Below, piece after piece: positions 1-14,400 of a stretch of 64,000 nt of DNA. Location of the stretch: positions 6,295,935 through 6,359,934 of the forward strand of contig OX030969.1 in NCBI GenBank assembly GCA_943735955.1. The letters run 5' to 3'. Origin of the DNA: Piscicola geometra. Lineage: Eukaryota; Annelida; Clitellata; Hirudinida; Piscicolidae. Numbering within the stretch: the first letter of the stretch is position 1; the number at the start of each line of letters is the position of its first letter. The notes under the pieces were generated by a model. The model was not told the origin of the DNA. It saw only the letters and a list, made by a program, of their open reading frames with translations, and did no database searches. Both the position numbers and the translations under genes were made by a program.

Positions 1-212
1 GGATGGGGTTGCCAGGGATGGGGTTGTTAGGGATGGTGTTGCTAGGGATGGTGTTGCTAGGGATGGGGTTGCCAGGGATGGGGTTGCTAGGGATGGGGTT
101 GCCAGGGATGGGGTTGTTAGGGATGGTGTTGCTAGGGATGGTGTTGCTAGGGATGGGGTTGCTAGGGATGGTGTTGCTAGGGATGGGGTTGCTAGGGATG
201 GGGTTGTTAGGG
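1..212 (+). repeat. 15-bp minisatellite, 14 tandem copies
   Basis: The unit is GGATGGKGTTGYYAG. Because 15 is a multiple of 3, it reads as a pentapeptide repeat in two open frames. The frame continuous with the downstream coding sequence gives RDGVA; another gives MGLLG. The array continues off the left edge. Confidence 0.9.
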
Positions 213-1357
213 AGAGGGATAAAAAAAAGGGTGGTTTGGACGATATCCAAGAGACAGACGAAATAGTAGACTCCGCACCACAATCACCCTCATCCCAATT
301 GGAATTACCCTTTTCTGGTTTGGATGAACAATCCCAAATAAAAGGATTAAGAAATGGTGGGATTAGGGAAGATATGGATGAAGAAGCAAGCTTATCTAAA
401 GATAATTCTAAACAAACTTCTGGTTCGAAAACACCTTTAAAACCGCCGCTACCTCCTGGAAAAAAGACCCTCGATACGGTATCTTTAGACCCTGGACACA
501 ACGGACCAATTTTAATACGACAAAGTTCTTTACCGAAAAATATAAAATCTCCGCAGCAACTAATGAGATCGTCTCAGCGTAGGTTCATGAAGGCTTTCTC
601 GTCTCTTCAGTTGAGCAAGGAGAAGTCTGATGAAAGTTTGGGTGGAGGTGGAAGACATGGTGGTGGTGGTGGTGGAGGAGTGGGTGGTGGAATGGGTGAT
701 GGAGTGGATGGTAGTGGTGGGGGTGGTAGAAGACTGTCAAGCAGTTCATCCCTTGGTTTCTTCAACCTCAAAAACCGCTGGAACTCCTGGAGATGGTCGT
801 TCACAAACTTCAAGAACAAACACAATGCAAACGACGGGAAGTTCGAGAAGAAACTCCGCAAACGCCGATCATTAACCTCCCTCTTTTCATCGTGGTCTTA
901 CAACCTTGCCTCATGCACCAGGGCGCCAAAAGATGATGATGATCGCGCTGGTGCTGATGATGATGATGATGATGATGACTATGAAGATCTTTCGATGAGT
1001 GCATCTGTTATCAGTGATAATACCATCAAGAACGATGATGATAACGATGATGGTGGTGCTGATGATAATGATGTTGTTGGTAGGTGTGCTGATGATAATG
1101 ATGTTGTTGGTAGGTGTGCTGATGATAGTGTTGATGAAGATGATAATAACGGCGTGGATGATGATAATGATGGTGATGAAGAGGATGGTGCTGATAGTGA
1201 TGATGAGTCAGATAAACTTGATCACTTAGTCATTCAAGAAAGCACTGATGATGATGATGATGATGATGCTGGCGATGATGATGATGATGATCACACAAAC
1301 AATAAACAGATGAATGTTAAACATGTAGTTGTTAAAGAGGGTAGCAAATTGATCTGA
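2..1357 (+). CDS. 3' part of an unidentified gene (pentapeptide repeats, basic Ser-rich middle, acidic tail)
   Basis: I do not recognise the product. One frame stays open from base 2 to the TGA at 1355-1357 and must begin upstream of the window; the 5' end is missing. The first ~70 residues are 14 copies of a five-residue unit (Arg-Asp-Gly-Val-Ala/Val) encoded by a 15-bp minisatellite. Then come a Ser/Pro-rich stretch, a Gly/Val-rich tract at about 640-730, and a basic, Trp/Phe/Ser-rich segment around 740-930 (FFNLKNRWNSWRWSF, RKRRSLTSLFSSWSYN). The last ~140 residues are mostly Asp/Glu encoded by GAT repeats. There is no signal peptide or membrane segment in the visible part. The middle block looks like real protein because it is not repeat-derived and uses varied codons. 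Part of the repeat could still be intronic if a splice acceptor lies near 210-235. Confidence 0.6.
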   Translation, partial: DGVARDGVVRDGVARDGVARDGVARDGVARDGVARDGVVRDGVARDGVARDGVARDGVARDGVARDGVVRERDKKKGGLDDIQETDEIVDSAPQSPSSQLELPFSGLDEQSQIKGLRNGGIREDMDEEASLSKDNSKQTSGSKTPLKPPLPPGKKTLDTVSLDPGHNGPILIRQSSLPKNIKSPQQLMRSSQRRFMKAFSSLQLSKEKSDESLGGGGRHGGGGGGGVGGGMGDGVDGSGGGGRRLSSSSSLGFFNLKNRWNSWRWSFTNFKNKHNANDGKFEKKLRKRRSLTSLFSSWSYNLASCTRAPKDDDDRAGADDDDDDDDYEDLSMSASVISDNTIKNDDDNDDGGADDNDVVGRCADDNDVVGRCADDSVDEDDNNGVDDDNDGDEEDGADSDDESDKLDHLVIQESTDDDDDDDAGDDDDDDHTNNKQMNVKHVVVKEGSKLI

Positions 1358-1475
1358 TAAAATGAATTTATTTAAAACAATAACTAAGTAAATACTTAAA
1401 AAAGTTGTAAAGTATAATATTTTAAAATATATATATATTTGAACGATGAAATAATTCATTAAAAAATTAAACTTC

Positions 1476-1481
1476 AATAAA
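1476..1481 (+). terminator. candidate polyadenylation signal AATAAA of the first gene
   Basis: AATAAA lies about 120 bases after the stop codon at 1355-1357, in AT-rich sequence. A second AATAAA-like site is near 1614. Confidence 0.45.
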
Positions 1482-2255
1482 ATTATTAAACGTTTATATT
1501 ATAATTTTTAAATGTCTTGAATTTATCTTGACTTTGATGATGATGAAGATGGTGATGATGATGATGTTTAGGATTTATGTTTCACAGCTTAAGAATTTCG
1601 AAAAATATTTGTAAATAAAAATATTAAATTATGATTGGTTTCAAATAGCACGCTTATGCTATATAATTTTTACATATAATTTATAGTTGTAGGAATAATT
1701 TTATTAAAAGAAAAAACTATTTTCTAGATTTATATATATCTTTTTCAAGGTTAACAAAAAAAACTCACTGAGTTTTGGTAAACAAACTTTTTACATTTTT
1801 CAAATTTTTGAGTAATCTTCAAAGCAAGGGAACAGCCTATTAACTCCTTGTAATAAAAAACTTTTTATAAAATCTGTTTTTCATATTTACATTTTTCATT
1901 ATTTTTACATTTTTTTGGCTTATTACCATCATTATATTTTCCTAGTTCATCGAACATAACATTCCAAAAAAACTAAAAAAATTGGAGAAAAAATGTTTAC
2001 TTTTTTTTATACCACAATTAACTTTTTTTTGACGTGTAAAAACAAAAAAAAATAAATAAATGAAAGAATTGTTTTGATCTCATAAAAAACACCCATTTGA
2101 GATTTTAAAAATTAAAGTTAGGAAATTCGACTTGTTTTAAGAATTTTAAATAAATAATTGAATAATTTCATATATATTTTTAATGAATACAATAAGTATA
2201 TATAACATATTAGGTTCATGGTAAAACCCCGTCGGTCTGTCCGTCGGTGGATATC

Positions 2256-2283
2256 GTTCAGTTGGCCGTGAAGCCAACTGAAC
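2256..2283. other. perfect inverted repeat, 11-bp stem with 6-base loop
   Basis: GTTCAGTTGGC is followed by CGTGAA and then GCCAACTGAAC, its exact reverse complement. It sits just after a CGTCGGT-containing stretch (2230-2248) that is GC-rich compared with its surroundings. Confidence 0.85.
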
Positions 2284-2483
2284 ATTTCTAGTTAAAAACT
2301 TCATTCAATTTTATTACTTTTTATCCTTTTAAAAATAATTTATTTCGCAACTTCTTTGTTTCCGGGATTGTTTTCAAGTTCTCCCACGTTGATCGCTCCA
2401 AACACACCTCAAAATTCTACACCCATCCCTCAATCCACACCTACCCACCCATTCCACCCACCACTCAACCCTATCCCAAAAGA

Positions 2484-5400
2484 ATGGTGAGCATCAGAGA
2501 GGTGGAAGAAGGGGGTGCTAGTAATGATATGACCTTTGCAGAAGGATTCGAAGAAACTAGTATCAGGAACAAGTTTATTCGAAAGGTCTCTTGGGCTTAA
2601 ACATCGAACTATTTTTTAAATAAATAAAAATTAATAAGTTTATAATTTATTTATTTGGTTATTTTAATCCGTTCAGTTTTTTTTTATTGTTTTTTAATTG
2701 TTTTCTCTATTTTTAATTACTGCATCTTATCCTTTAAATTTGCAGCTATTTTTATTCGCTCACTTCTCAACGCCAATCCCCACCTCGCTTTCTTCATTTT
2801 TCTACACCTTTTTTTGCTTTTTCACACTTTTTCTACATCTTTCAACCCTTTATAAGTTTTAACCCATCCACCCATAATGTCCCTCTCCCTCCATCCACCC
2901 ATCCACCCATAATGTGCCTCTCCCTCCATCCACCCATCCACCCATAATGTGCCTCTCCCTCCATCCACCCATCCACCCATAATGTGCCTCTCCCTCCATC
3001 CACCCATCCACCCATAATGTGCCTCTCCCTCCATCCACCCATCCACCCATAATGTGCCTCTCCCTCCATTCACCCATCCACCCATAATGTCCTCCCTCCA
3101 TTCACCCATCCACCCATAATGTCCTCCCTCCATTCACCCATCCACTCATAATGTGCCTCTCCCTCCATTCACCCATCCACCCATAATGTGCCTCTCCCTC
3201 CATTCACCCATCCACCCATAATGTGCCTCTCCCTCCATTCACCCATCGACCCATAATGTGCCTCTCCCTCCATTCACCCATCCACCCATAATGTGCTCCC
3301 TCCATTCACCCATCCACCCATAATGTGCCTCTCCCTCCATTTACCCATCCACCCATAATGTGCCTCTCCCTCCATCCACCCATCCACCCATAATGTGCCT
3401 CTCCCTCCATCCACCCATCCACCCATAATGTGCCTCTCCCTCCATTCACCCATTCACCCATAATGTCCCTCTCCCTCCATTCACCCATCCACCCATAATG
3501 TGCCTCTTCCTCCATTCACCCATCCACCCATAATGTGCCTCTCCCTCCATCCACCCATCCACCCATAATGTGACTCTCCCTCCATTCACCCATCCACCCA
3601 TAATGTGCCTCTCCCTCCATTCACCCATCCACCCATAATGTGCCTCTCCCTCCATTCACCCATCCACCCATAATGTGCCTCTCCCTCCATTCACCCATCC
3701 ACCCATAACGTCCTCCCTCCATTCACCCATCCACCCATAATGTGCCTCTCCCTCCATCCACCCATCCACCCATAATGTGCCTCTCCCTCCATTCACCCAT
3801 CCACCCATAATGTGCCTCTCCCTCCATCCACCCATCCACCCATAATGTGCCTCTCCCTCCATTCACCCATCCACCCATAATGTGCCTCTCCCTCCATCCA
3901 CCCATCCACCCATAATGTCCCCCCTCCATTCACCCATCCACCCATAATGTGCCTCTCCCTCCATCCACCCATCCACCCATAATGTGCCTCTCCCTCCATC
4001 CACCCATCAACCCATAATGTGCCTCTCCCTCCATCCACCCATCCACCCATAATGTGCCTCTCCCTCCATTCACCTATCCACCCATAATGTGCCTCTCCCT
4101 CCATTCACCCATCCACCCATAATGTGCCTCTCCCTCCATCCACCCATCCACCCATAATGTGCCTCTCCCTCCATTCACCCATCCACCCATAATGTGCCTC
4201 TCTCTCCATCCACCCATCCACCCATAATGTGCCTCTCCCTCCATCCACCCATCCACCCATAATGTCCTCCCTCCATTCACCCATCCACCCATAATGTCCT
4301 CCCTCCATTCACCCATCCACCCATAATGTCCTCCCTCCATTAACCCATCCACCCATAATGTCCTCCCTCCATCCACCCATCCACTCATATTGTCCCTCTC
4401 CCTCCATTCACCCATCCACTCATAATGTGCCTCTCCCTCCATCCACCCATCCACCCATAATGTGCCTCTCCCTCCATTCACCCATCCACCCATAATGTCT
4501 TCCCTCTCCATTCACCCATCCACCCATAATGTGCCTCTCCCTCCATTCACCCATCCACTCATAATGTGCCTCTCCCTCCATCCACCCATCCACCCATAAT
4601 GTGCCTCTCCCTCCATTCACCCATCCACCCATAATGTGCCTCTCCCTCCATCCACCCATCCACCCATAATGTGCCTCTCCCTCCATTCACCCATCCACCC
4701 ATAATGTGCCTCTCCCTCCATCCACCCATCCACCCATAATGTGCCTCTCCCTCCATTCACCCATCCACCCATAATGTGCCTCTCTCTCCATCCACCCATC
4801 CACCCATAATGTGCCTCTCCCTCCATTCACCCATCCACCCATAATGTGCCTCTCCCTCCATCCACCCATCCACCCATAATGTCCTCCCTCCATTCACCCA
4901 TCCACCCATAATGTCCTCCCTCCATTCACCCATCCACCCATAATGTCCTCCCTCCATTAACCCATCCACCCATAATGTCCTCCCTCCATCCACCCATCCA
5001 CTCATATTGTCCCTCTCCCTCCATTCACCCATCCACTCATAATGTGCCTCTCCCTCCATCCACCCATCCACCCATAATGTGCCTCTCCCTCCATTCACCC
5101 ATCCACCCATAATGTCTTCCCTCTCCATTCACCCATCCACCCATAATGTGCCTCTCCCTCCATTCACCCATCCACTCATAATGTGCCTCTCCCTCCATCC
5201 ACCCATCCACCCATAATGTGCCTCTCCCTCCATTCACCCATCCACCCATAATGTGCCTCTCCCTCCATCCACCCATCCACCCATAATGTGCCTCTCCCTC
5301 CATTCACCCATCCACCCATAATGTTCCTCTCCCTCCATTCACCCATATACCCATAATGTGCCTCTCCCTCCATCCACCCATCCACCCATAATGTGCCTCT

Positions 5401-8400
5401 CCCTCCATTCACCCATCCACCCATAATGTGCCTCTCCCTCCATCCACCCATCCACCCATAATGTCCTCCCTCCATTCACCCATCCACCCATAATGTCCTC
5501 CCTCCATTCACCCATCCACCCATAATGTCCTCCCTCCATTCACCCATCCACCCATAATGTGCCTCTCCCTCCATTCACCCATCCACCCATAATGTGCCTC
5601 TCCCTCCATTTACCCATCCACCCATAATGTCCCTCTCTTTCCATTCACCCATCCACCCATAATGTCCTCCCTCCATTCACCCATCCACCCATAATGTGCC
5701 TCTCCCTCCATCCACCCATCCACCCATAATGGGCTCCCTCCATTCACCCATCCACCCATAATGTGCCTCTCCCTCCATTCACCCATCCACCCATAATGTG
5801 CTCCCTCCATTCACCCATCCACTCATAATGTCCCTCTCCCTCCATCCACCCATCCACCCATAATGTGCCTCTCCCTCCATCCACCCATCCACCCATAATG
5901 TGCCTCTCCCTCCATTCACCCATCGACCCATAATGTGCCTCTCCCTCCATTCACCCATCCACCCATAATGTCCTCCCTCCATTCACCCATCCACCCATAA
6001 TGTGCCTCTCCTTCCATTCACCCATCCACCCATAATGTCCTCCCTCCATTCACCCATCCACCCATAATGTGCCTCTCCCTCCATTTACCCATCCACCCAT
6101 AATGTGCCTCTCCCTCCATTCACCCATCCACTCATAATGTCCCTCTCCCTCCATCCACCCATCGACCCATAATGTCCCTCTCCCTCCATTCACCCATCCA
6201 CCCATAATGTGCCTCTCCCTCCATTCACCCATCCACCCATAATGTGCCTCTCCCTCCATTCACCCATCCACCCATAATGTCCTCCCTCTCCATTCACCCA
6301 TCCACCCATAATGTGCCTCTCCCTCCATTCACCCATCGACCCATAATGTGCCTCTCCCTCCATTCACCCATCCACCCATAATGTCCTCCCTCCATTCACC
6401 CATCCACCCATAATGTGCCTCTCCTTCCATTCACCCATCCACCCATAATGTCCTCCCTCCATTCACCCATCCACCCATAATGTGCCTCTCCCTCCATTTA
6501 CCCATCCACCCATAATGTGCCTCTCCCTCCATCCACCCATCCACCCATAATGTGCCTCTCCCTCCATCCACCCATCCACCCATAATGTGCCTCTCCCTCC
6601 ATTCACCCATTCACCCATAATGTCCCTCTCCCTCCATTCACCCATCCACCCATAATGTGCCTCTTCCTCCATTCACCCATCCACCCATAATGTGCCTCTC
6701 CCTCCATCCACCCATCCACCCATAATGTGACTCTCCCTCCATTCACCCATCCACCCATAATGTGCCTTTCCCTCCATTCACCCATCCACCCATAATGTGC
6801 CTCTCCCTCCATTCACCCATCCACCCATAATGTGCTCCTCCCTCCATCCACCCATCCACCCATAACGTCCTCCCTCCATTCACCCATCCACCCATAATGT
6901 GCCTCTCCCTCCATCCACCCATCCACCCATAATGTGCCTCTCCCTCCATTCACCCATCCACCCATAATGTGCCTCTCCCTCCATCCACCCATCCACCCAT
7001 AATGTGCCTCTCCCTCCATTCACCCATCCACCCATAATGTGCCTCTCCCTCCATATACCCATCCACCCATAATGTCCCCCCTCCATTCACCCATCCACCC
7101 ATAATGTGCCTCTCCCTCCATCCACCCATCCACTCATATTGTCCCTCTCCCTCCATCCACCCATCCACCCATAATGTCCCCCCTCCATTCACCCATCCAC
7201 CCATAATGTGCCTCTCCCTCCATCCACCCATCCACCCATAATGTGCCTCTCCCTCCATCCACCCATCCACCCATAATGTGCCTCTCCCTCCATCCACCCA
7301 TCCACCCATAATGTGCCTCTCCCTCCAGTCACCCATCCACCCATAATGTGCCTCTCCTTCCATTCACCCATCCACCCATAATGTGCCTCTGCCTCCATTC
7401 ACCCATCCACTCATAATGTGCCTCTCCCTCCATCCACCCATCCACCCATAATGTGCCTCTCCTTCCATTCACCCATCCACCCATAATGTCTTCCCTCTCC
7501 ATTCACCCATCCACCCATAATGTGCCTCTCCCTCCATTCACCCATCCACTCATAATGTGCCTCTCCCTCCATCCACCCATCCACCCATAATGGGCTCCCT
7601 CAATTCACCCATCCACCCATAATGTGCCTCTCCCTCCATTCACCCATCCACCCATAATGTGCTCCCTCCATTCACCCATCCACTCATAATGTCCCTCTCC
7701 CTCCATCCACCCATCCACCCATAATGTGCCTCTCCCTCCATCCACCCATCCACCCATAATGTGCCTCTCCCTCCATTCACCCATCGACCCATAATGTGCC
7801 TCTCCCTCCATTCACCCATCCACCCATAATGTCCTCCCTCCATTCACCCATCCACCCATAATGTGCCTCTCCTTCCATTCACCCATCCACCCATAATGTC
7901 CTCCCTCCATTCACCCATCCACCCATAATGTGCCTCTCCCTCCATTTACCCATCCACCCATAATGTGCCTCTCCCTCCATTCACCCATCCACTCATAATG
8001 TCCCTCTCCCTCCATCCACCCATCGACCCATAATGTCCCTCTCCCTCCATTCACCCATCCACCCATAATGTGCCTCTCCCTCCATTCACCCATCCACCCA
8101 TAATGTGCCTCTCCCTCCATTCACCCATCCACCCATAATGTCCTCCCTCTCCATTCACCCATCCACCCATAATGTGCCTCTCCCTCCATTCACCCATCGA
8201 CCCATAATTTGCCTCTCCCTCCATTCACCCATCCACCCATAATGTCCTCCCTCCATTCACCCATCCACCCATAATGTGCCTCTCCTTCCATTCACCCATC
8301 CACCCATAATGTCCTCCCTCCATTCACCCATCCACCCATAATGTGCCTCTCCCTCCATTTACCCATCCACCCATAATGTGCCTCTCCCTCCATCCACCCA

Positions 8401-11400
8401 TCCACCCATAATGTGCCTCTCCCTCCATCCACCCATCCACCCATAATGTGCCTCTCCCTCCATTCACCCATTCACCCATAATGTCCCTCTCCCTCCATTC
8501 ACCCATCCACCCATAATGTGCCTCTTCCTCCATTCACCCATCCACCCATAATGTGCCTCTCCCTCCATCCACCCATCCACCCATAATGTGACTCTCCCTC
8601 CATTCACCCATCCACCCATAATGTGCCTCTCCTTCCATTCACCCATCCACCCATAATGTCCTCCCTCCATTCACCCATCCACCCATAATGTGCCTCTCCC
8701 TCCATTTACCCATCCACCCATAATGTGCCTCTCCCTCCATTCACCCATCCACCCATAATGTCCTCCCTCTCCATTCACCCATCCACCCATAATGTGCCTC
8801 TCCCTCCATTCACCCATCGACCCATAATTTGCCTCTCCCTCCATTCACCCATCCACCCATAATGTCCTCCCTCCATTCACCCATCCACCCATAATGTGCC
8901 TCTCCTTCCATTCACCCATCCACCCATAATGTCCTCCCTCCATTCACCCATCCACCCATAATGTGCCTCTCCCTCCATTTACCCATCCACCCATAATGTG
9001 CCTCTCCCTCCATCCACCCATCCACCCATAATGTGCCTCTCCCTCCATCCACCCATCCACCCATAATGTGCCTCTCCCTCCATTCACCCATTCACCCATA
9101 ATGTCCCTCTCCCTCCATTCACCCATCCACCCATAATGTGCCTCTTCCTCCATTCACCCATCCACCCATAATGTGCCTCTCCCTCCATCCACCCATCCAC
9201 CCATAATGTGACTCTCCCTCCATTCACCCATCCACCCATAATGTGCCTTTCCCTCCATTCACCCATCCACCCATAATGTGCCTCTCCCTCCATTCACCCA
9301 TCCACCCATAATGTGCTTCTCCCTCCATCCACCCATCCACCCATAACGTCCTCCCTCCATTCACCCATCCACCCATAATGTGCCTCTCCCTCCATCCACC
9401 CATCCACCCATAATGTGCCTCTCCCTCCATTCACCCATCCACCCATAATGTGCCTCTCCCTCCATCCACCCATCCACCCATAATGTGCCTCTCCCTCCAT
9501 TCACCCATCCACCCATAATGTGCCTCTCCCTCCATATATCCATCCACCCATAATGTCCCCCCTCCATTCACCCATCCACCCATAATGTGCCTCTCCCTCC
9601 ATTCACCCATCCACCCATAATGTCCTCCCTCTCCATTCACCCATCCACCCATAATGTGCCTCTCCCTCCATTCACCCATCGACCCATAATTTGCCTCTCC
9701 CTCCATTCACCCATCCACCCATAATGTCCTCCCTCCATTCACCCATCCACCCATAATGTGCCTCTCCTTCCATTCACCCATCCACCCATAATGTCCTCCC
9801 TCCATTCACCCATCCACCCATAATGTGCCTCTCCCTCCATTTACCCATCCACCCATAATGTGCCTCTCCCTCCATCCACCCATCCACCCATAATGTGCCT
9901 CTCCCTCCATCCACCCATCCACCCATAATGTGCCTCTCCCTCCATTCACCCATTCACCCATAATGTCCCTCTCCCTCCATTCACCCATCCACCCATAATG
10001 TGCCTCTTCCTCCATTCACCCATCCACCCATAATGTGCCTCTCCCTCCATCCACCCATCCACCCATAATGTGACTCTCCCTCCATTCACCCATCCACCCA
10101 TAATGTGCCTTTCCCTCCATTCACCCATCCACCCATAATGTGCCTCTCCCTCCATTCACCCATCCACCCATAATGTGCTTCTCCCTCCATCCACCCATCC
10201 ACCCATAACGTCCTCCCTCCATTCACCCATCCACCCATAATGTGCCTCTCCCTCCATCCACCCATCCACCCATAATGTGCCTCTCCCTCCATTCACCCAT
10301 CCACCCATAATGTGCCTCTCCCTCCATCCACCCATCCACCCATAATGTGCCTCTCCCTCCATTCACCCATCCACCCATAATGTGCCTCTCCCTCCATATA
10401 TCCATCCACCCATAATGTCCCCCCTCCATTCACCCATCCACCCATAATGTGCCTCTCCCTCCATCCACCCATCCACTCATATTGTCCCTCTCCCTCCATC
10501 CACCCATCCACCCATAATGTGCCTCTCCTTCCATTCACCCATCCACCCATAATGTCTTCCCTCTCCATTCACCCATCCACCCATAATGTGCCTCTCCCTC
10601 CATTCACCCATCCACTCATAATGTGCCTCTCCCTCCATCCACCCATCCACCCATAATGGGCTCCCTCCATTCACCCATCCACCCATAATGTGCCTCTCCC
10701 TCCATTCACCCATCCACCCATAATGTGCTCCCTCCATTCACCCATCCACTCATAATGTCCCTCTCCCTCCATCCACCCATCCACCCATAATGTGCCTCTC
10801 CCTCCATCCACCCATCCACCCATAATGTGCCTCTCCCTCCATTCACCCATCGACCCATAATTTGCCTCTCCCTCCATTCACCCATCCACCCATAATGTCC
10901 TCCCTCCATTCACCCATCCACCCATAATGTGCCTCTCCTTCCATTCACCCATCCACCCATAATGTCCTCCCTCCATTCACCCATCCACCCATAATGTGCC
11001 TCTCCCTCCATTTACCCATCCACCCATAATGTGCCTCTCCCTCCATCCACCCATCCACCCATAATGTGCCTCTCCCTCCATCCACCCATCCACCCATAAT
11101 GTGCCTCTCCCTCCATTCACCCATTCACCCATAATGTCCCTCTCCCTCCATTCACCCATCCACCCATAATGTGCCTCTTCCTCCATTCACCCATCCACCC
11201 ATAATGTGCCTCTCCCTCCATCCACCCATCCACCCATAATGTGACTCTCCCTCCATTCACCCATCCACCCATAATGTGCCTTTCCCTCCATTCACCCATC
11301 CACCCATAATGTGCCTCTCCCTCCATTCACCCATCCACCCATAATGTGCTTCTCCCTCCATCCACCCATCCACCCATAACGTCCTCCCTCCATTCACCCA

Positions 11401-14400
11401 TCCACCCATAATGTGCCTCTCCCTCCATCCACCCATCCACCCATAATGTGCCTCTCCCTCCATTCACCCATCCACCCATAATGTGCCTCTTCCTCCATCC
11501 ACCCATCCACCCATAATGTGCCTCTCCCTCCATTCACCCATCCACCCATAATGTGCCTCTCCCTCCATATACCCATCCACCCATAATGTCCCCCCTCCAT
11601 TCACCCATCCACCCATAATGTGCCTCTCCCTCCATCCACCCATCCACTCATATTGTCCCTCTCCCTCCATCCACCCATCCACCCATAATGTCCCCCCTCC
11701 ATTCACCCATCCACCCATAATGTGCCTCTCCCTCCATCCACCCATCCACCCATAATGTGCCTCTCCCTCCATCCACCCATCCACCCATAATGTGCCTCTC
11801 CCTCCATCCACCCATCCACCCATAATGTGCCTCTCCCTCCATTCACCCATCCACCCATAATGTGCCTCTCCTTCCATTCACCCATCCACCCATAATGTGC
11901 CTCTGCCTCCATTCACCCATCCACTCATAATGTGCCTCTCCCTCCATCCACCCATCCACCCATAATGTGCCTCTCCTTCCATTCACCCATCCACCCATAA
12001 TGTCTTCCCTCTCCATTCACCCATCCACCCATAATGTGCCTCTCCCTCCATTCACCCATCGACCCATAATTTGCCTCTCCCTCCATTCACCCATCCACCC
12101 ATAATGTCCTCCCTCCATTCACCCATCCACCCATAATGTGCCTCTCCTTCCATTCACCCATCCACCCATAATGTCCTCCCTCCATTCACCCATCCACCCA
12201 TAATGTGCCTCTCCCTCCATTTACCCATCCACCCATAATGTGCCTCTCCCTCCATCCACCCATCCACCCATAATGTGCCTCTCCCTCCATCCACCCATCC
12301 ACCCATAATGTGCCTCTCCCTCCATTCACCCATTCACCCATAATGTCCCTCTCCCTCCATTCACCCATCCACCCATAATGTGCCTCTTCCTCCATTCACC
12401 CATCCACCCATAATGTGCCTCTCCCTCCATCCACCCATCCACCCATAATGTGACTCTACCTCCATTCACCCATCCACCCATAATGTGCCTTTCCCTCCAT
12501 TCACCCATCCACCCATAATGTGCCTCTCCCTCCATTCACCCATCCACCCATAATGTGCTTCTCCCTCCATCCACCCATCCACCCATAACGTCCTCCCTCC
12601 ATTCACCCATCCACCCATAATGTGCCTCTCCCTCCATCCACCCATCCACCCATAATGTGCCTCTCCCTCCATTCACCCATCCACCCATAATGTGCCTCTT
12701 CCTCCATCCACCCATCCACCCATAATGTGCCTCTCCCTCCATTCACCCATCCACCCATAATGTGCCTCTCCCTCCATATACCCATCCACCCATAATGTCC
12801 CCCCTCCATTCACCCATCCACCCATAATGTGCCTCTCCCTCCATCCACCCATCCACTCATATTGTCCCTCTCCCTCCATCCACCCATCCACCCATAATGT
12901 CCCCCCTCCATTCACCCATCCACCCATAATATGCCTCTCCCTCCATCCACCCATCCACCCATAATGTGCCTCTCCCTCCATCCACCCATCCACCCATAAT
13001 GTGCCTCTCCCTCCATCCACCCATCCACCCATAATGTGCCTCTCCCTCCATTCACCCATCCACCCATAATGTGCCTCTCCTTCCATTCACCCATCCACCC
13101 ATAATGTGCCTCTGCCTCCATTCACCCATCCACTCATAATGTGCCTCTCCCTCCATCCACCCATCCACCCATAATGTGCCTCTCCTTCCATTCACCCATC
13201 CACCCATAATGTCTTCCCTCTCCATTCACCCATCCACCCATAATGTGCCTCTCCCTCCATTCACCCATCCACTCATAATGTGCCTCTCCCTCCATCCACC
13301 CATCCACCCATAATGTGCCTCTCCCTCCATTCACCCATCCACCCATAATGTGCCTCTCCCTCCATCCACCCATCCACCCATAATGTGCCTCTCCCTCCAT
13401 TCACCCATCCACCCATAATGTGCCTCTCCCTCCATTCACCCATCCACCCATAATGTGCCTCTTCCTCCATCCACCCATCCACCCATAACGTCCTCCCTCC
13501 ATTCACCCATCCACCCATAATGTGCCTCTCCCTCCATCCACCCATCCACCCATAATGTGCCTCTCCCTCCATTCACCCATCCACCCATAATGTGCCTCTC
13601 CCTCCATCCACCCATCCACCCATAATGTGCCTCTCCCTCCATTCACCCATCCACCCATAATGTGCCTCTCCCTCCATATACCCATCCACCCATAATGTCC
13701 CCCCTCCATTCACCCATCCACCCATAATGTGCCTCTCCCTCCATCCACCCATCCACTCATATTGTCCCTCTCCCTCCATCCACCCATCCACCCATAATGT
13801 CCCCCCTCCATTCACCCATCCACCCATAATGTGCCTCTCCCTCCATCCACCCATCCACCCATAATGTGCCTCTCCCTCCATTCACCCATCCACTCATGAT
13901 GTCCCTCTCCCTCCATCCACCCATCCACTCATAATGTGCCTCTCCCTCCATCCACCCATCCACCCATAATGTGCCTCTCCCTCCATCCACCCATCCACCC
14001 ATAATGTCTTCCCTCTCCATTCACCCATCCACCCATAATGTGCCTCTCCCTCCATTCACCCATCCACTCATAATGTGCCTCTCCCTCCATCCACCCATCC
14101 ACCCATAATGTGCCTCTCCCTCCATTCACCCATCCACCCATAATGTGCCTCTCCCTCCATCCACCCATCCACCCATAATGTGCCTCTCCCTCCATTCACC
14201 CATCCACCCATAATGTGCCTCTCCCTCCATTCACCCATATACCCATAATGTGCCTCTCCCTCCATCCACCCATCCACCCATAATGTGCTCCCTCCATTCA
14301 CCCATCCACCCATAATGTGCCTCTCCCTCCAACCACCCATCCACTCATAATGTGCCTCTCCCTCCATCCACCCATCGACCCATAATGTCCCTCTCCCTCC

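Larger units (their letters stand above)
1358..2483. other. intergenic/5' region between the first gene and the TMBIM gene
   Basis: This is AT-rich sequence with many homopolymer A/T runs and no convincing coding segment. It holds the polyadenylation signal, a short GAT tract at 1537-1567 and a perfect hairpin at 2256-2283. The last ~100 bases (about 2376-2483) are open in frame with the TMBIM start and rich in Pro, Thr and Tyr. They could be extra N-terminal coding sequence spliced at the AG near 2378. Confidence 0.6.
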
